Part shown: positions 26,801-35,849 of the stretch, piece by piece
Numbering within the stretch: the first letter of the stretch is position 1
Layout: each line of letters opens with the position of its first letter
Assembly (NCBI GenBank): GCA_918807975.1
Contig: OU964925.1
Coordinates: 25,145,608-25,209,607, forward strand
Reading direction: 5' to 3'
DNA length: 64,000 bases
Source: Aplidium turbinatum
Lineage: Eukaryota > Chordata > Ascidiacea > Aplousobranchia > Polyclinidae
Position numbers and translations under genes: made by a program
Notes under the pieces: model-generated
Database searches by the model: none
What the model saw: only the letters and a program-made list of their open reading frames with translations
What the model was told of the DNA's origin: nothing

Positions 26801-29800
26801 AGATGTCTGACTAAATTCATGCCAAAGTCGAGCAAATTCTGCTTTCGGGATCCTTGCCGTTATTTACTGTATTTTTTGTTGATAAGTTTAGGCAGCATTT
26901 TTCCAAGATAAATGAAGACATCGGTATTGTTCGTCACTTAGATTTAGTTTTCTCAGCATTATTTATTCATTCTTTGATCCACTAGTTTGTCCCACTTTTG
27001 GTATAATCGGATCGTTTATAAATGGCGGGTCTTCACAATAGCCGGCCTCTTATACATTGGCGCAACGTATTCAGATGTTGAATCAATGATGAAGAAAGCT
27101 GATTTGTTGTTTGTCTTATGTGACGCCTAAATTTATGCCTCGTCTACAGTACAAAATATTTTGTAATGTACATTGTGTACATTGTACATTTTGTTTGTAG
27201 GCCTACATTACAAAATATTTTGTAATGTAGATGAGGCATTATCATCTTTATTTTGCGCTCTTTGGAACAAAACACAGTGCACTGTGAAACAAAAATACAG
27301 GACATAACAACAAGTAGGCGACATAAAGCAGTGAAGGGACGCCATCGAGTTAGCTGCTACGTGTAAAGGGAGCCTATCTCATAATTTTGAGTGTATCTCA
27401 CAATTACTGTTTGCAAAAACGCTATTTCTCCGGCTTCTCCCAAAAGCATTTGCAGTGATACATTTCCTCAATTGCAAGTTTTGTCAATGAGAGCATTTCC
27501 ATAGAACGTTTATTTCGAAACCAGGTTTTCGTGTCTTTATCCAAGAGAAGATTTCTTATTGTAACGTTTTTTATTCGTCAATGAATATTATCTGCTTGAA
27601 ACAACTGTTTTGAATAGTTTGTGGCCTCCATAGCCTACTATTTTGATCGTGGATTGCTATTCTTCTTTGTAGAGCTGATAACGCAAAAAAGCTTGCTATT
27701 ATTGTTTCTAATTAACAGCTTTGCGATCACTGGCTTTTCTTTGTAGCATAAGAAATAACGCGCTTTGTATTATTGAGGTCAAACCAAACAAAAGAAAGCA
27801 AGAGGATGCTTCTCTCTGCTCGCGCATATCGATACACGAAGCAATTATGAGCTTATGGCTTGTCATCGCAATGTAATCCATTTCACGCTTTGCTGGAAGT
27901 TAGCTAGAAATAGCAAAAATTCACCAAAATCTTGAATTTACAAGAAAACTACACAACTTTTAGCATCAAATTTAATATCATCAGATCCGCCTGGCAATTT
28001 TAGGAAAAGTCAAGAAAAACCAAGTGCATGGCGTTACTGTGCTTCAAATAATTAAAGGAAATATGAGGGGGGGGCCAAATCTGGCCTCCCTTTGAGGAGC
28101 AAAGTGTTAAGACCGTTTAAATTATCTAAATCTCTTTCACGAAGTGTTTTATCTTTGAAACACCACTTGTCATCACCATTTTTGTTGCCCTTCAACCATA
28201 AATTTACGGGGGGCGCCGCCCCCTGGAAGTCGGCGCGTATGTTTCTTTCAACTCAATAACTTACTTCGGTCACAAGCACGTTTCAACGTTCGTGTTTTGT
28301 CGCTTCTACCTTTTTCTACGCCTTTGCTATGTTGACGTGTATTGTTTTTCATATGATGGTCAGAAATAAAAACAACTGAACTGACATGACGAATTGTAAT
28401 TTAATAGTTTAAACATTTAATTTTTATTCCTTTCTGCACGATTTCAACGTTTAGCGACGTTAAAACGATGTAAAAACGGCAATTGTAATTACGCTACGGT
28501 ATCCGATAATTTCCTTTCACAAATTTCAAAAACTCGCCGAATAGGGCACTCGCCGAAAAAGGCTCTCGCCGAATAGGGAACTCGCCGAATCGGACTAGTC
28601 GAATCGGACTCGCCGAATCGGACTCGCCGAATAGTAGCAGACCCGATTGACAAGCCCAATGATCTTTAACACTTAGTTTTGACACTGTTTGGCATTTAAC
28701 TGATAAGACTATTGTAGTATTGTGTATATAACATACCGTATGTTTCAAAACATTTTGTGTCTAATTTTCCAATTTTTCCACCTTTTTCGAATGGATTTTT
28801 GTCAAAATATTACGCCAGGCCAAATTTTCAATTTTTACATTCTTGCAGAAAATTAAGATTTGATAGTTTAGTGATGTTCTCCATAAAATTCTGATCAAAA
28901 TGATACCCAACATGGTGTGGTTATGATGTAAAATGTAGAAATTGCTTGCGTTTGAAAATATGTTCATTTGCGGCAAAACGCAAAATTTTCGGGGTGAGCG
29001 TGGGACACCTAAAACATAAAATTTTTCAAAATTTTTTTTCTACTGGTGTCGTTTCACGCCATTTCCGGTCAGAAAATCATACTTCCAAAAAGAGATTCAA
29101 AAATTTTTTGAAAAACGCAACACCCTAATGCTGCATGCACTTCTCTTCAAATAAAGCTAGACAAACCACTTCTCTGCCTAGCATGCAGAAAACATATTGG
29201 AAAATGTGGTGCAGTCCATCGAGCAAGGTGGGTGGGAAAGCAGCTCTATTGGTATAAGATAGTAATGCTGCAAGACTTTCTACCACAAGGAATCATTTCC
29301 AAGTCACAAATACAAAAAATAGAGCGATTTGTTGACTTTTGCACTTTTGTATTAATTTAATGGATGGTGGTTTAACTGTCCAATTGCTGCATCAGCACCC
29401 GGAGAAGATTTGCAACTGGTAAGTGACATCAAAAGCTATGATGCAGTAGACAAAATTATCAGTGTTGCTGCTTTAAAAGCTTTAGGTAGGCACACATGGT
29501 ATGTAACTGGGGAGTTGATCCCCTTAGTTCTATGGGACAAAAAAGTCACTATGGATGAAAACGAAGCTTTGGCTAGAACTCTCTGCGTTTAAATGCAAGT
29601 TTCCATGACCAGGTTACAAACAGGTTTGGTAATGGATATGGTAAGCCAGAGCTGGCAGACATTGTTAATGATAACTCATTGTGCTCCTATGCAAATGCCA
29701 GCAGCAAAATGTGTTTTGAACTTTTGCACATTTCAACAACTTTTCTTGCCAAACACTCGAAAGAGTGGGAAATAGATGATGGCTATGCTTCTGCTAATGG

Positions 29801-31053
29801 TATCATAAGTGCACTCAGAGTCTGCAATGATTCAGCAGAGAGAGGGGTAAACCTAGTATCCGACTTTCTTCATCTAGCAAAGCAAGAAAAAAATCTGCAA
29901 AACTATATTCAAGTGGTGGAGGAGGATCGAAGAAAGATACCAAATCTTAGAAAACGTCGTTTATCAACACAATGAAGATGCACAACTGCCTTTGCGTAAA
30001 TTGTGTTAACTAAGACTCACATTGCCTGTTTGGATGTTTTGATATAGTACATGCATGCAAGCAGTTTCTTTACAATTGAATAAATTTTGTTGTGCATAAG
30101 CCATGAAATTGTATTCTTCAGATAGCATAGCTCAAGAAATGCAACAATATCGCCTTTTTACAGAAAAATAGTTCAAAATTAGAACTACCGCCCTCTAGTG
30201 GTAATATTTTGCAAAAATATTGCTAAAATCAAATTCCTTACCCACGAAAATGGGGGGGTGCATGCAAGTTCCATTACAATATGATGAGTAGTTTTTAAGA
30301 TATTTTAATTTTTCTTTTCACCACTAGGGGCAGTATTGTGCAGAAAATTAGTGACAAAACTTAAATATTTTTGGATATGCTTATCCCATTTCTCTAATTT
30401 TTTTTAAACATTATTCAGAACATCATAGAGCATCTTTTAAATATACCCCCAATATTGCAAAACTTATACACTGCCCTCTAGTGGCAAAAAACATAAAAAA
30501 ATTCAAAAAGTGGGCCTCAAAATGGTCTCGGCGGTGGAGGTAAACGTCGATGAAAATTTATGAAACTTCATATTTGTGGTCTACTGATCTAAACACAGTA
30601 CCACAAAAAAGGTAAGCAAAATCCGAGAGGGTCGGGGCGCCTGCAACACCCTACTACATACATAATTATATAAGTCATTGAATGTTGTCATAATTTCATG
30701 TCTTTTTCACACACTAACCTGGATAAGTTGTGCATTTCAATTAACTCAGTAACATGATTTTCCTGAGTATTTTCTTTGGCCACCTTGCTAGTCAATCCAA
30801 AGTTTAGTGAAGCTCCAATGACTTCATCAGCCACAGGCATGTCAATAATGCAATGTTGGCTAGATGGAATTGACACCTGTTTATCAGAATGCATTTCTAA
30901 GCTAGGCCTACCATCTTTACTGCTTTCCATGCATAACGTTTCCTTCTGTTGCACTATCTCCTTTGTTACATCTTCATCAGAAGAAATATTTTCAGCGTCT
31001 TCATCTATATAAGGAATGTTGAGATCTTTCTTTAAAACATCTTGATAAGCCAT
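11815..31053 (-). CDS. Eight-exon gene for a lysine-rich, disordered protein (unnamed)
   Basis: I do not recognise this gene. Exons in order: 30,719-31,053 (ATG), 17,565-17,683, 16,997-17,056, 16,533-16,831, 16,032-16,275, 15,848-15,952, 12,661-13,797 and 11,815-11,861 (TGA). All introns are GT-AG, phases agree at every junction, and the sum is 2,346 nt (781 residues). The N-terminal exon is acidic (IDEDAENISSDEDV). The middle is strongly basic (KKVKKKKRHKPK; KKSKKKLKKTKKEDKQKD), nuclear-signal-like. Next come a FVTQGRRKATPK patch, Ser-rich stretches and SYAGKLR. The large exon ends in acidic and hydrophobic blocks (FEFESNENNEIIFEFM; EWGLKFF), and the end is NVLLQEWNTAVAKGHYYGEE. No membrane segment or signal peptide is seen. 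The start is chosen because no acceptor AG lies just upstream of this ATG. Intron 1 is 13,035 bp, nearly all transposon 17,906-30,653. A nuclear or RNA-linked role is only a guess from composition. Confidence 0.85.
11960..12125 (-). repeat. tRNA-derived SINE, copy 2
   Basis: Same body as 2,735-2,916 (for example AAGCCCATCTTCGTGTGCAC), with a more decayed tRNA-like head. It lies in the last intron of gene 1 (11,862-12,660). No duplication is obvious. Confidence 0.7.
13875..15176. mobile_element. Possible degenerate hAT-like element in intron 6 of gene 1
   Basis: Left TAGAGATGTGAGTCG and right complement TAGGGATGGTTTAAAACG resemble each other and the TAGGGATG type of hAT end. Both lead into runs of CGTTTTTT-like sequence. 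No matching 8-bp duplication is visible, so the assignment is tentative. Confidence 0.3.
18561..19971 (-). pseudogene. Transposase-like relic in left arm of element A
   Basis: Minus-strand frames together encode a protein with the phrases GELIRLALWDEQVTMDEKEA, FFELLQTSTTFLAKHSKEWE, CSDSAERGVKLVSDFLHLAK and WRKIEERYQILENVIYQ. From memory, the 'A-RGV-L' and 'E-RYQ' motifs occur in a group of transposon-encoded proteins with unassigned superfamily found across invertebrates. The reading frame is broken by shifts and by the MITE at 18,767-18,955. It is not a working gene. Confidence 0.6.
18767..18955 (+). mobile_element. CGGTGAG-family MITE, copy 3
   Basis: Perfect 9-bp duplication CACTTATGA (18,758-18,766; 18,956-18,964). 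The uninterrupted target is preserved in the opposite arm of element A near 29,798-29,810 (complement reads TGCACTTATGATACC). Contains the telomere-like tract. Confidence 0.93.
20757..22017 (+). pseudogene. 5'-truncated LINE, reverse transcriptase 3' half
   Basis: The translation gives SVLAPLLFNIYTHDLP, then the YADD catalytic motif near 20,890, followed by LGVTLDRSLTYRHHL, SAEYCAPVW, TGCLHPTPLDNL, LRREEATLSL and a C-terminal cysteine-histidine cluster (C-ERGAEERTADH-C). This is the 3' half of a Jockey/I-group-like non-LTR retrotransposon, judged from remembered relatives. An in-frame stop lies near 20,980, and a small deletion with frame change near 21,310. The 3' end closes with an ACGATGACGACGAC microsatellite. 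It lies in the loop of element B. Confidence 0.8.
22713..23504. repeat. Repeat-rich centre of element C
   Basis: Blocks recur in both orientations: TAGCGACGTTAAAACGAT (near 22,320, 22,850, 23,105, 23,365), GGCTTCTGTGAATGTTTCTC (22,905 inverted; 23,030; 23,295), CTGCTACTACAATG-like and TTGCTGGTCGGGATAACT. The same AACGTTTAGCGACGTTAAAA block returns at 28,450 and 31,970. No coding sequence. Confidence 0.8.
25911..25988. mobile_element. CCCAGACAGCAAA MITE, diverged copy
   Basis: Ends CCCACAGTCAGCAAAT and ATTGCTGACTGGG with the family core AACGTTTACAAATGTTGAAT. About 78 bp, inside element D. Confidence 0.7.
27131..27242. repeat. Palindrome in element D
   Basis: ATGCCTCGTCTACA at the left is complemented by TGTAGATGAGGCAT at the right, around two ACAAAATATTTTGTAATGTA blocks and GTACATTGTGTACA. 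A strong hairpin would form. Ends resemble no known transposon. Confidence 0.75.
29137..29990 (+). pseudogene. Transposase-like relic in right arm of element A
   Basis: Inverted copy of the relic at 18,561-19,971: GELIPLVLWDKKVTMDENEA, FFELL-type FELLHISTTFLAKHSKEWE and CNDSAERGVNLVSDFLHLAK are recognisable. It lacks the segment matching 19,535-19,850 and has frame changes. Its two arm copies differ by scattered substitutions, indicating age since duplication. Confidence 0.6.
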
Positions 31054-31462
31054 TTTTCACACAACACAACTAGACTTGTATTCAAATAAAACACTTCATG
31101 ATGCTTAGCAAAATTGTTATTATAATCCAAGTTTTTCTGTTCGAAACTGTGGCTTTGATAGACTATAGATGTCAAATGGACTTGAAATGGTAGCAAATAA
31201 TAACTTATTTTCAGTTACAAGATTTTCTCGACTTCAAATTTCCAAATCACACTGTTTTATAGAATTTTAACAAGACTAAGTATTGACAAGATATTTCAAA
31301 AACTCTAAATCACCTGTCAAAATATCAAAAAAGGAGTTTATATATAAGACAACAACCCGTAGTGTTGTCAATACCAAAGTGTTCCAAAATTAAATATTGT
31401 GAAGAATGAAGATATTGCTGATATTTGTCAACAAAACTTTAGTGAAGCCATATTTTTGCCTG

Positions 31463-32151
31463 GGGTCTGCTACTATTCGGCGAGTTCCCTATTCGGAGAC
31501 AGCCTTTTTCGGAGAGTTCCCTATTCGGAGATTTTTTGAAATTTTTATTGAAAATTATTATTAATTATAGGTTTACTCTAAACTGCCACTTAGGTTTTAA
31601 CTTCATCTTTTATGGCAAACGCTATTTGGCAACTGTCTTTTTTTAGTTGACACGTTTTCGCTGAGACTTTATCTCATTAACACTATTGTTAATCATGAAA
31701 ACTGTTGTTTTGATGTAAAACATATATTTTGATCAAACCCAGACAACAAAATTTGTCATTTTTACATTGATTTGACATTGATTGATACATTGATTTACAT
31801 TGAAATAAAAACAACTCAACTGAACTGACATGACAAATTTTCATTTAATTGTTCAAACATTTTATTTCTATTTTCTCTGCACGATTTCAACGTTGAAGCG
31901 ATGTAAAAACGGCAATGATAAATAGGCTACGATACCAGATAATTTTCTATTTTTTTCTGCACGATTTCAACGTTTAGCGACGTTAAAACGATGTAAAAAC
32001 GGCAATGATAATTAGGCTACGGCACTCAATATTTTTAAAAAAAAATTTCAAAAAATCTCCGAATAGGGAACTCTCAAAAAAGGCTGTCTCCGAATAGGGA
32101 ACTCTCTGAATCAGACTCTCCGAATCGGACTCGCCGAAATGGGCCATTCCG
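31463..32151 (-). mobile_element. CGGAGAG/CGGCGAG-type foldback, copy 5
   Basis: Perfect 9-bp duplication TTTTGCCTG (31,454-31,462; 32,152-32,160), inserted in the opposite sense (GGGTCTGCTACTATTCGG at the left). End units are mostly CGGAGA here, and the far end carries the complementary CTCCGAA. The centre shares TTTACTCTAAACTGCCACTT with 63,300 and AACGTTTAGCGACGTTAAAA with element C. It lies just upstream of the first coding exon of gene 1. Confidence 0.92.
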
Positions 32152-33385
32152 TTTTGCCTGATATATAATTATAGAGAAAGTCTATATATATTTATTATGC
32201 ATTGTGAATATAGCCTCTGAGTCTACATTTCCCTATTTAATCAAGACGTTTGACTTCAATGTTTGCTCAAGCGTGTTTTATTTGCATCTTTTTGCAAAAC
32301 ATGAAGTCGTGCATGCAAAACAAACATATGAAAATTAATATACGATAAATAAAGATGGCAGCAAGAAAAAAAAAGGCAAAAGTAAAAAAGGGAGCTGGTA
32401 TACAAGTCCCCCCCCACCACCCTTGGCAACTCATGACAAAGACAGGACTCAACCAAACATATAGGGTGAAACTACTTTACCTTTGCTTTACTGTTCACAC
32501 ACTTCAATTCACATGTTTTGGTTAATTCCTCTTTGTCATGAGTTGCCAAGGGTGGTGAGGGGGACTTGTATACCAGCTCCCAAAAAACTAATCAAAGCAA
32601 TTTATTGAAAGTGCTCCTTATAATCGGGTGCGCTTTATGATCCGTAAAATACGGTACTCAGCAATAGTAAAAGCATAGTGAGTAGAATTAGTCAATTCCT
32701 TAAACAAGCCTAGTAAATTAAATTAAAACAGAATCTGAGTTTTGTCATTCAAAAACGCTCTCTAACCTTAAAAGTCTGAGTGTTCTTCCACGAGTCGCCC
32801 TGTTGGTTATTTTCACCTGTACCTACACTATTGCAATCCGACAAAGAAAAATAAATTGAAATGAAATTTAGTGCAAAATGTATGAACTATTAAATTGAAA
32901 TGTTTGCTCACATAAAATCGACATGTACCCTACGTCACCGTCTGTATGCAAACTTAGAATATATTAGAACCCTCATTCTTTGTCGGAATGCAAAAGAAAC
33001 GATATTGTGGAATAAAATACAAAATAAAATTCAAAATTGTAGCCGAATAGGGAACTAGCCGAATAGGGATCTAGCTGAATCAGAGTAGCCAAATCGTAGC
33101 AGACACAAAAAATACAGCCATGCTGATAAATATATTTTAGTTTTAAAATGGAAAATTGTTATGGAACTTTTGGAAAAATTAATTGGGTGACAACTAATTT
33201 TTTCCTGAACAATTTATTCCCCGAATTGGACCCCTGAAAAAATTGAGACAACAATGAAGCAGCACCAAAGTTATTGATCGATGCTTCCAAGAAAAAAAAT
33301 TGTTAAGAAGTGCTGGAAATCAGCAATTATTACAAAAATAATCGCATTGCAGTAGGCTATATCAAAATTAAAAGATTTTTTCATA
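32152..33385. other. Intergenic DNA with repeat fragments
   Basis: Contains an inverted repeat (arms 32,391-32,435 and 32,535-32,581, AGCTGGTATACAAGTCCC type), a single end of the CGTATTTTACGG MITE at 32,610-32,660, and at 32,825-33,105 part of a CGGCTAG-type element matching 62,815-62,950 and ending in GTAGCAGACAC. No gene seen. Confidence 0.6.
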
Positions 33386-34668
33386 GGCAGTAGCTATTTA
33401 ACCGGCGCTGGTCTTTGAATCTGAAACACTATTTGACCGGTCATGACGTCACTATATAGACACTTCTTTCTTTTTCTCTTTCAAAGCAAAAGACGAGAAT
33501 AGTGCATATATAAGTTCTAAATTCGACAATTATGTTCAACTGATTCGGTGGCGCGTAGGATACGTCTCAGCTGGTGTTCCAGAGGGAATGAGTTTGATAC
33601 TACGCGGAAGCGTTTTTTTTTTTTTTTATTTTTAACTAAATTTTGACCCAAAGTGACTCAATCGTTAGGCTGCTGCATTTTTGTGGTCAATTTTTAATTT
33701 GAGTAGCCTACAGCCCAATTTTTCATGTCCTTTCAACTATGAGTAATATACGCATTACATTTGTGCGTCGTTCGGCAAACACGGTCACATCCTCTTATGA
33801 CGAACAGAAAATTATCCAGAGAAATTCTCAAAATCAAGAAAATTGAAAAATTCTAACTTTATTACTCATAGTTGAAAAGACATACAAAATTGGGCTGTAG
33901 GCTACTCAAATTAAAAATTGACCACAAAAATGCAGCAGCCCAACGATTGAGTCACTTTGGGTCAAAATTTAGTTAAAAATAAAAAAATAAAAACGCTTTC
34001 GCGTAGTATCGAACTCATTCCCTCTGGAACACCAGCTGAGACGTATCCTACACGCCACCGAATCAGTTGAACATAATTGTCGAATTTAGAACTTATATAC
34101 GCACTATTCTCGTCTTTTGCTTTGAAAGAGAAAAAGAAAAAAGTGTCTATATAGTGACGCTAGGGATGCACAATACAGAATACCTGGCTATTCTAGAATA
34201 TTCTAGAATACTTAATTTCGAATCTAGAATTTCGAATCTATTCTGAAATTACGCGTCAATTTTTTCCAAATAATATCAAACAAAAAGCAAAAATATTTGT
34301 AACATACTATATTTTGAATTGTATTAGTATCACATGTCAAACAGAGTACAACATATGATAAATCAAGCATCATACCATACGCGCCGACTTCCGGGGGGGC
34401 CGGGGGGCGGCGCCCCCCGTAAATTTATGGTTGAGGGGCAACAAAAATGGTTATTACAAGTGGTGTTTCAAAAATAAAACACTTTGCGAAAGAGATTTAC
34501 ATCATTTAATCGGACTTAAAGAATGCGAAAATAGCCTACGTTGCTCTTGCCCGCAAAACAGCAGCTGGTCGCATGGCTTTCTCATACATATGGAAATTTT
34601 AAAGTAGATGTAGAGTAACTTACGCTGCTGGAATAGTCACGTAACTAACTATTTACTGCAATATTAAG

Positions 34669-35264
34669 ACATATACAACCAAGCAACCACACGGCATTTA
34701 ACATAATGGATTAAAATTGAACATAAACTATAAGCTACAAACGTTTTCGGCCATACACACGTTAGCCCTTATCAAGTAACAAAAAATAACTGCTTATCAT
34801 ATCTACAATGAAAATGAATAACTGATCTAAACACTGAATTGAAAAACGAAATGCAAAATGAAACGGCAGAACACAGAAGAAGGCACATCACGTGGCGTTT
34901 AAATTACATCAGGCAAAGACGCAACATATGACGTATCAAGAAAAGACGTTGAGTAGATCTTGATACGTCATATGTTGCGTCTTTGCCTGGTGTAATTTAA
35001 ACGCCACGTGATGTGCCTTCTTCTGTGTTTTGCCGTTTCATTTTGCATTTCGTTTTTCAATTCAGTGTTTAGATCAGTTATTCATTTTCATTGTAGATAT
35101 GATAAGCAGTTATTTTTTGTTACTTGATAAGGGCTAACGTGTGTATGGCCGAAAACGTTTGTAGCTTATAGTTTATGTTCAATTTTAATCCATTATGTTA
35201 AATGCCGTGTGGTTGCTTGGTTGTATATGTCTGTGGCTGAAGAAAGTAACCTCTTTACCAAAAT
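34669..35264. mobile_element. Penelope-like foldback with hammerhead-like core
   Basis: Flanked by the 12-bp duplication TGCAATATTAAG (34,657-34,668; 35,265-35,276). The uninterrupted target survives in element D near 24,790-24,803. Two inverted arms of about 275 bp meet near 34,960, and a 35-bp tail follows the second arm. Each arm has TTGATAAGGGC...GGCCGAAAACG, resembling a hammerhead core (CUGAUGA, stem II, GAAA) with the first box altered. Confidence 0.75.
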
Positions 35265-35761
35265 TGCAATATTAAGAAACCAGTAAATGAGACGCGCTAT
35301 TTTCAACGAGGTCTTCCCGCTGTGAGATCAATTATGATTCAACAGAACGCATTGTTTTGTTCACAATATGGGGGAATTAAATCGAAAACCGATAAAAGAA
35401 AAGGTGTTTAATGGTATTGGTCGCAGATATTGCTTGCATTAACGACCTCTCTTGCTGCTATTATCACCTAGCTAACCGCTAAGGTTTGACATCGACTTCA
35501 ACGATCATGTTACGTAATTAGAACGGTTATATCCTACACACAAAAATGAAAAATTTGATCTCTGAAAACAGCTTTTTCCGCTGTTTTGTCTCGTGAGCTT
35601 TGCATATTGCTCAACAAGTGCATAAAGTTTAGAATTGACAAGAAAGATTTGAAAATTAAGTTTGAATCACTGCAAATAAACGTATTCAAACACTGCGTAA
35701 TCTACGTCGCCAATGATTTTGCCGCAGCAAAAATGCGTTCATTTTAAAAACTGCCGAGCTT

Positions 35762-35849
35762 CCCAGACAGCAAAATCGGTCATAACTACATTAATTTAAC
35801 GTCTGCAGACGTTGAATCAATGTAAAAATTACGGATTATTCTGTATGGG
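35762..35849. mobile_element. CCCAGACAGCAAA MITE
   Basis: 88 bp; ends CCCAGACAGCAAAAT and ATTATTCTGTATGGG, with the palindromic core AACGTCTGCAGACGTT. It is absent from the matching place in element D, so it inserted after D and D2 separated. Confidence 0.85.

Larger units (their letters stand above)
23692..28242. mobile_element. Element D: 4.55-kb hAT-type element, inside element C
   Basis: Ends CATAGGCGCCGACTT and AAGTCGGCGCGTATG with perfect 8-bp duplication TTTCTTTC (23,684-23,691; 28,243-28,250). The other arm of C (22,540-22,555, complement) is the empty site. A shorter relative lies at 34,376-36,434 in opposite orientation. About 3.2 kb in the middle (24,946-28,106) is absent from that copy; I found no recognisable transposase there, so it may be decayed. 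Confidence 0.9.
22144..28644. mobile_element. Element C: long CGGCGAG-type foldback, inside element B
   Basis: Same end plan as the CGGTGAG MITEs (CGGAATGGCCCGTTTCGG / GGGTCTGCTACTATTCGG) with the unit CGGCGAG at both ends. Perfect 9-bp duplication GATTGACAA (22,135-22,143; 28,645-28,653). The empty site is kept in the other arm of element B near 20,430. Arms 22,144-22,712 and 23,505-23,691 plus 28,251-28,644 are inverted copies; element D splits the right arm. The centre (22,713-23,504) consists of further inverted and direct repeats. Confidence 0.9.
19982..29127. mobile_element. Element B: second palindromic transposon, inside element A
   Basis: Ends TTAGGGTGTTGC and complement are the same type as A, flanked by ATGCTGCAT (19,973-19,981; 29,128-29,136). 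The duplication reads as 9 bp, or 8 bp if one end base is assigned to the element. Its arms are 19,982-20,565 on the left and 22,018-22,143 plus 28,654-29,127 on the right, split by element C. The centre holds a LINE fragment. Over most of the arm length no coding sequence is seen. Confidence 0.8.
17906..30653. mobile_element. Element A: palindromic DNA transposon filling intron 1 of gene 1
   Basis: Ends TAGGGTGTTGCAGGCGCC and its complement are flanked by the 8-bp duplication CTACATAC (17,898-17,905; 30,654-30,661). The left arm (17,906-19,981, minus a MITE) is repeated inverted as the right arm (29,137-30,653), so the element is a large foldback. Both arms carry the same transposase-like 3' half pointing to the outer end. 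The right arm lacks about 300 bp present in the left. Element B lies between the arms. Superfamily not assigned; the 8-bp duplication excludes mariner- and Harbinger-type insertion. Confidence 0.88.
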
